From positions 1 to 64,000 of the forward strand of contig CABURR010000003.1 of assembly GCA_902493985.1 (NCBI GenBank): a DNA stretch of 64,000 nt, read 5' to 3'. The notes below the pieces were generated by a model. That model did not search any database and had not been told where the DNA came from. It saw only the letters and a program-made list of their open reading frames with translations. The DNA comes from an uncultured Collinsella sp. Its GTDB lineage: Bacteria > Actinomycetota > Coriobacteriia > Coriobacteriales > Coriobacteriaceae. The translations under genes were made by a program, and so were the position numbers. Shown one piece after another: positions 59,550 to 64,000 of the stretch (positions are counted from its first letter, which is position 1; every line of letters begins with the position of its first letter).

Positions 59550-61685
59550 CTAATGGATAAGCTTAAAGTCCAAGTGCCCACGCGTGGTATTGACGCGCGA
59601 GACCTCGATAATTACGCGCTGCCCCAGCTCGTAACGGGTGCCCGTGTCGGCACCTGTGAGCGTTAGCGCGTCCTCGTCGAACTCGAACCACTCGTTGCCC
59701 AGGCTCTTGATCGAAACCAAGCCTTCGACCTGCGTCAGGTCCAAGCGCACAAAGAGGCCCATGCTGCTAATCCACGAGACGGTTCCGGCATAGCGCTCGC
59801 CCAGACGGTCCTCATAGTACTGGGCAATCTTGATCTTTTGCGTCGCATGGCTGGCGGCATCCGCCGCGCGCTCGGCATCGCTGCATGCGCGGCAGATCTG
59901 CGGCAGAATGCGCGGCAGCGACTCGCGCCCCTTGCCGATCAGCCACGGCGTACGGACCAAGGCGTCCTTGCCGCCGAGCTGCTCATAGGCCAACTGCAGC
60001 TTGAGTACGCGGTGCACCACCAGATCGGGGTAGCGACGGATGGGACTCGTAAAGTGGCAGTAGCACGGCGCGGCGAGCGCAAAGTGGCCCTCGTTGCGCG
60101 GCTTGTACAGCGCGCGCTGCATGCTGCGCAGAAGCAGCGTGTTGACGAGCGGTGCGTTGGCCGTACCGGCGGCAGCATCAACTGCAGCCTGCAGTTCATC
60201 GGGACTCCCCAGGGCAATACCGGCAGCACGGCGATCGTCGATGATGCCTAGCTGCGCCAGCGCAACGGCGGCACCGTGCAGGCTGTCGGGGCTCGGATCC
60301 TCATGCACGCGATAGCAGGCCTCGATATCACGGTCCGCCAGCCACTCTGCAACGCACTCGTTGGCGAGCAGCATGGCTTCCTCGATAAGCGACGTGGCAC
60401 ACGAACGCTCACGCGCCACAATCTGCACGGGCACTCCGTCCTCATCCAATAGAGCGCGAATCTCGGCCGTGTCAAAATCGACTGAGCCGCGGGCGCGACG
60501 AATACGACGGCGAAGTTCGGCGAGTTCGTTAGCGGCGACAAGGAAATCGCCGAGGTCGACGTTGTAGCCGCGGGCGGCCTCCTCGCACGCAAGACCGCGC
60601 TCAAGCGCTTCCTCGCGCAAGGCCTCAGCAGCCTCAACATCCTCAGCCGCGCCCTCCAGCACCGAATACTCAACCGCACCGGCGCGCACCAGCAGCGCCT
60701 CGGCGCCGTCATAGTCCATACGCACACGCGAGCGAATCACGCTGGGGTACGGATCGTAATGCCGCACGCAACCCTGCGCATCGAGCTCGATATCGACGGT
60801 AAACGCAAGACGGTCCTCGTCAGGGCGAAGCGAGCACAGGTTACAGGACAGGCGTTCGGGCAGCATGGGAAGCACGCGATCGGCCAAATACACCGATGTC
60901 GTGCGATGGCGAGCCTCAAGATCGATATGCCCGTCCCAAGCCACATAGTGTGAAACGTCGGCGATGTGCACACCCAGCTTGTAGCCGCCCTCGGGCGTAC
61001 GCTCCAGCGAAATGGCATCGTCAAAGTCGCGCGCGTCGACCGGGTCGATCGTGATGACAAAGCGGTCGCGCAGATCGCGGCGGAGCGGGTCCTTAAGCGC
61101 CGCGGACACATCGAGCGAAAGCCCCTCGGCCTCGGCCAGCGCGGCCTCGGGATAGCTATCGGTATAGCCGTAACGCGCCATCACATATTGAACGCCCAAA
61201 TCGGGCGCGTCATCTCCGCCAATGCGGCGTTCGATCGTCACAGTGCCCGATTCCAGGCGCGTCGGGTAGGTCAAAATGCGCGCGACAACAGCATCACCCG
61301 GGTGGACACCCAGACGATCCGCCGAAGTATCCTCGGGCAAAATGAAGAAGTCGGCCTTCAGGCGCGAATCGAGCGGCTCAATCACACCGAGCGGACCGGC
61401 GGTCTGGTACGTGCCCACCACGCTTATAGCTGCGCGCTCAACCACGCCCTCGATCACGGCGCGACGCTCGCCATGCGGGCTGTTCTTAATGCTCACGGCA
61501 ACGGTATCGCCGTCCATGATCTCACGCTTGCCGCGGCCCATGACCTTGTAGTCGCCATTCTCGGTTACGACATAGGCACTGTGCTCATGGAGCTGCACGC
61601 GCCCGGTCAGGCTCGGACGGCGTTCGCTGCGCACCGGCCCGCGCTTATTGCGAGCTCCACGCTTATGCTTGTTATTGCGCCCCAT
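59550..61685 (-). CDS. rnr: Ribonuclease R
   Basis: This 711-residue 3'-5' exoribonuclease degrades structured RNA and helps in tmRNA-based quality control. The N-terminal basic stretch (GRNNKHKRGARNKRG) is followed by cold-shock-like domains, the RNB catalytic domain with ITIDPVDARDFDDAIS (four Asp for Mg), CHFTSPIRRYPDLVVHR near the end, and a C-terminal S1 domain (YAGTVSWISSMGLFVRL). It starts at ATG 61685 and ends in a hairpin. SmpB, with which it works, is also in the window. The size is typical of Gram-positive RNase R. Confidence 0.93.
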   Translation of the reverse strand: MGRNNKHKRGARNKRGPVRSERRPSLTGRVQLHEHSAYVVTENGDYKVMGRGKREIMDGDTVAVSIKNSPHGERRAVIEGVVERAAISVVGTYQTAGPLGVIEPLDSRLKADFFILPEDTSADRLGVHPGDAVVARILTYPTRLESGTVTIERRIGGDDAPDLGVQYVMARYGYTDSYPEAALAEAEGLSLDVSAALKDPLRRDLRDRFVITIDPVDARDFDDAISLERTPEGGYKLGVHIADVSHYVAWDGHIDLEARHRTTSVYLADRVLPMLPERLSCNLCSLRPDEDRLAFTVDIELDAQGCVRHYDPYPSVIRSRVRMDYDGAEALLVRAGAVEYSVLEGAAEDVEAAEALREEALERGLACEEAARGYNVDLGDFLVAANELAELRRRIRRARGSVDFDTAEIRALLDEDGVPVQIVARERSCATSLIEEAMLLANECVAEWLADRDIEACYRVHEDPSPDSLHGAAVALAQLGIIDDRRAAGIALGSPDELQAAVDAAAGTANAPLVNTLLLRSMQRALYKPRNEGHFALAAPCYCHFTSPIRRYPDLVVHRVLKLQLAYEQLGGKDALVRTPWLIGKGRESLPRILPQICRACSDAERAADAASHATQKIKIAQYYEDRLGERYAGTVSWISSMGLFVRLDLTQVEGLVSIKSLGNEWFEFDEDALTLTGADTGTRYELGQRVIIEVSRVNTTRGHLDFKLIH

Positions 61686-61750
61686 GGCGCCTCCTAACTA
61701 TCGATTGCCGTTTACATCCCAAGAGTCTACCCAAATGATCCCTAGGGGAC

Positions 61751-61784
61751 AAAAAACGGGCCGCCCCATAAGAGACGACCCGTT
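61751..61784 (-). terminator. Terminator of ftsEX
   Basis: AACGGG and CCCGTT with an inner GCGG-type stem form a hairpin followed on the minus strand by six Ts, 25 bases past the ftsX stop. Confidence 0.8.
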
Positions 61785-61808
61785 GGAAGGGATGAATTCC
61801 AGGCATGC

Positions 61809-62729
61809 CTACACGCGCAGGTAGCGACGCATGGCGATGGCAGAACCAAAGAGGCCGATAATCACGCCGACCAGAATCAGCGCAGCATAGGTCACCAGGT
61901 AGTACTGCATCGGCAGGGCAAACGACATCCAGCCGATGCTCTCCTGCAGACGCGGAATCATCAGATTGCGCAGCAGCTCCAGAACGCCGATGGAAAGCAG
62001 CGAGCCCAAAATGGCCTGCAGTACGCCCTCGGTGATAAACGGGCCGCGAATGAAGCCGTTGCTGGCGCCGACCAGACGCATAATCGCAATCTCACGACGA
62101 CGCGCCGTAATGGACAGGCGAATCGTGTTGTTGATGAAGATGAATGCGATAAAGGTCAGAAGGCCAACGAGCACCACGGCGGCGATGCGGATGTAGTTGG
62201 TCACCTGGAACAGGCGGCTCACTTCCTCCTGGCCGTACAGCACGCTCGCGTTGACGTCGCCGTCATCCGCGATCTTCTGGAAATCGGCATCCTTCTTGAG
62301 CTTCTCTGCCGTGCTCTCGACCTTGGACGGATCGTCCATCTCAATAGCGAAGGAAGCCGGCAGCGGGTTCTGGCCATCGAGCGCGCTCATGGTGGCGTCG
62401 GCGTTGCCCGACATCTTGCTCGTATACTCGGCCAGCGCGTCGTCCTTGTCCTTATAGGTCACGGACTTGACGTTATTCCACGTCTTAAGTTCGGCCTCAA
62501 AAGCCTGAACATCGGCCTGATCAGCGTCATCACTAATGAACGCGTTGATGACAACCTGATCCTCGACGGTGCCGATCACGGAGTTCAGCATCGCGGAGCC
62601 CATGATGAACAGGCCGATGATAAACAGCGAAAGGAAGATCGTGATGACGGCGCCGAGCGAGGTAGTCCAGTTACGGAAGAAGTGGCTGATTGCCTCTTTG
62701 AAGGAGTAGCCCACGTTAGTTGGTGCCAT
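61809..62729 (-). CDS. ftsX: Cell division ABC transporter permease FtsX
   Basis: This 306-residue membrane protein with FtsE couples ATP hydrolysis to activation of peptidoglycan hydrolases during division. It has four membrane helices: one after the N-terminal FKEAISHFFRNWTTSLG, then a large extracellular loop (residues about 55-175, with NAFISDDADQAD), and three at the C-terminal end (IRIAAVVLVGLLTFIAF; TEGVLQAILGSLLSIG; ALILVGVIIGLFGSAIA). The cytoplasmic coupling stretch SITARRREIAIMRLVGAS is clear. It overlaps ftsE by 14 bases, so they are tightly coupled. Confidence 0.93.
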   Translation of the reverse strand: MAPTNVGYSFKEAISHFFRNWTTSLGAVITIFLSLFIIGLFIMGSAMLNSVIGTVEDQVVINAFISDDADQADVQAFEAELKTWNNVKSVTYKDKDDALAEYTSKMSGNADATMSALDGQNPLPASFAIEMDDPSKVESTAEKLKKDADFQKIADDGDVNASVLYGQEEVSRLFQVTNYIRIAAVVLVGLLTFIAFIFINNTIRLSITARRREIAIMRLVGASNGFIRGPFITEGVLQAILGSLLSIGVLELLRNLMIPRLQESIGWMSFALPMQYYLVTYAALILVGVIIGLFGSAIAMRRYLRV

Positions 62730-63936
62730 AGTTGCCGTAACCTCCCCTCTCCTGGTCGCGGATAACGTGGCCGCCCTCGAGGGCGATCACGCGACGGTGC
62801 ATGCTATCGACCATCTCGCGGTCGTGCGTGGCGACGATCACGGTGGTGCCAGTGCGGTTAATACGCTCGAGCAGTTTCATGATGCCCAGTGAGATCGCCG
62901 GGTCGAGGTTGCCCGTCGGCTCGTCGCAGATCAGCAGCGGCGGACGGTTGACCATAGCGCGGGCGACGGCAACGCGCTGCTGCTCGCCACCGGAAAGCTG
63001 GTCGGGCAGCGAGTCCATCTGATCGGCCAGACCGACCAGACGCAGCACCTCGGGCACCTGGCTGCGAATGACGCCCTTGGGCTTGCCGATGCACTGAAGG
63101 GCAAACGCCACGTTTTCGTAGGCGGTCTTTTGCGGCAGAAGCTTAAAGTCCTGGAACACGGCGCCAATCTGGCGACGCAGGAACGGAACCTTGCGGTTCT
63201 TGATCTTCATGAGGTCCTGACCGGCAACCAGGATGCGGCCGCTCGTCGGCTTGACGTCGCGGTTGAGCGTCGACAGCAGCGTGGTCTTACCCGAACCGGA
63301 GTGACCGACCAGGAAGACGAACTCGCCCGGATAGATCTCGATGTTGATGTCGTCGAGTGCAGGCTTGTTGGGCTGTGCCGGATAGATCTTGGTGACATGC
63401 TCCATAAGGATAACGGGCTCGACACCGGCCTGCTTGGCCATCTTCTTGCGGCTGGCCTGCGGATCGATGGGCGCAAACACCGACGTGAAATCGGGGTTGT
63501 TGAGCGCGTTATCGAGGCTTGCGACCTCGGCGGCCTGATCGCTCTCGACCACCGGGGCAGCAGGCTGAGTGGGGTCGGGAATAGCGGCAAAGAGACCGGA
63601 CTGCGCAGGCTGAGGAGCCGGCGTCGCAGGGGCAAAGGGGTCGGGAATGCCGGCCATGGTAGGCTGCGGCGTGGCGGCGCCAGCCTGAGGCTGCTCCACG
63701 CGAGCGGTCACGGCCTGAACGGGCTCAAAACCCGCCGTGCCGGAAAGCGCGACATCGCTGGTTGGATTGTAGGCAAAGGGATCGGATGCCGGCTGTGCCT
63801 GATCTGCCGGCTGAGCGGGGGCCTGAGCAACAGGCTGGCCCTCTGAATCCGGAGTGGCGAAACGACTGCCCTGGACGCCTGCCTGCGTCTTGGGGGCATC
63901 ATCGCCCGCACCGGAGGTACGGAAGTGGTTACCCAC
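62716..63936 (-). CDS. ftsE: Cell division ATPase FtsE with N-terminal extension
   Basis: This 406-residue protein is about 180 residues longer than typical FtsE. The ABC domain begins near residue 172 (VILMEHVTKIYP), with Walker A GHSGSGKTT, Q-loop AVFQDFKLLP, signature LSGGEQQR, Walker B LLICDEPTGNLD and ATHDREM. The first 171 residues are rich in Pro, Ala and Gln, without predicted order, and repeat short phrases such as SDPFAYNP, IPDPFAP and AIPDPTQP. The start is GTG 63936 with AAGGAGC upstream, and the extension reads through in frame with codon use like the rest, so it is real. It might bind other division proteins. The promoter lies in 63937-64000, where no other gene is seen. Confidence 0.9.
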   Translation of the reverse strand: MGNHFRTSGAGDDAPKTQAGVQGSRFATPDSEGQPVAQAPAQPADQAQPASDPFAYNPTSDVALSGTAGFEPVQAVTARVEQPQAGAATPQPTMAGIPDPFAPATPAPQPAQSGLFAAIPDPTQPAAPVVESDQAAEVASLDNALNNPDFTSVFAPIDPQASRKKMAKQAGVEPVILMEHVTKIYPAQPNKPALDDINIEIYPGEFVFLVGHSGSGKTTLLSTLNRDVKPTSGRILVAGQDLMKIKNRKVPFLRRQIGAVFQDFKLLPQKTAYENVAFALQCIGKPKGVIRSQVPEVLRLVGLADQMDSLPDQLSGGEQQRVAVARAMVNRPPLLICDEPTGNLDPAISLGIMKLLERINRTGTTVIVATHDREMVDSMHRRVIALEGGHVIRDQERGGYGNYGTN

Positions 63937-64000
63937 TGGTGCTCCTTATCGTCGTGCGTTTAAACTACATGAGCGCTTAATATTTTAGCAGCATTAGCTT

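Overview
The window reads as chromosomal DNA of a high-GC, anaerobic, sugar-fermenting gut actinomycete of the class Coriobacteriia, most like Collinsella. This is an inference from gene content (an [FeFe]-hydrogenase operon, sugar PTS operons, a Ser/Thr kinase whose C-terminus resembles DUF6273, ferredoxin and rubredoxin proteins) and from the GC-rich codon use. No 16S gene or other decisive marker is present.

Layout. 0-5.2 kb: the 3' part of mnmA, a one-gene HTH/HipA-like kinase, an M42 aminopeptidase and fucO. 5.5-10.6 kb: a clearly AT-rich island holding a radical-SAM peptide (RiPP) cluster: SPASM maturase, a partner protein, an acyl-carrier-like protein, a 59-residue Cys-rich precursor, a LURP-one-like protein and a convergent fused ABC exporter. 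10.8-15.2 kb: a YoaK-type membrane protein, a YgiQ radical-SAM protein, a CPBP protease and an orphan RelB-like antitoxin. 15.3-21.4 kb: one leftward operon with a flavin/Fe-S NAD(P)H oxidoreductase, HydA, a lipoprotein binding protein and a permease-ATPase fusion. 21.6-26.2 kb: an alpha-glucoside PTS operon (IIA, LicT-type antiterminator, IICB, GH4 hydrolase). 26.4-34 kb: a flavodoxin-ferredoxin, an RG-tailed DEAD-box helicase, an FHA protein and a Ser/Thr kinase. 34.2-37.3 kb: copA-copZ-csoR. 37.4-46.9 kb: small membrane and hypothetical genes, an amidohydrolase and gltBD. 47-53.3 kb: gpmA, an Nramp transporter, flavin reductase plus rubredoxin, smpB with a TPR gene, tRNA-Gln and tRNA-Glu, and an ArsC/Spx-like protein. 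53.4-57.9 kb: a MurNAc recovery operon (murR, murQ, murP, mupG). 58-64 kb: a VanZ-like protein, a serine recombinase, RNase R, ftsX and an N-terminally extended ftsE.

The most unusual layer is between the genes. Several unrelated families of dispersed, strongly palindromic repeats fill the intergenic spaces: a 58-bp palindrome (seven full copies and one half copy, in arrays with an 80-81 bp period), a 46-bp palindrome (three copies at an exact 62-bp period), two 269-270 bp elements with 42-bp inverted ends, a GGGGAC-headed hairpin family, a TGACAA hairpin found just past stop codons, and several single long palindromes. No transposase for any of them is encoded here.

The strongest candidate for an undescribed system is the AT-rich peptide cluster, with its small unlisted precursor gene. 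The interspersed palindromes come next.
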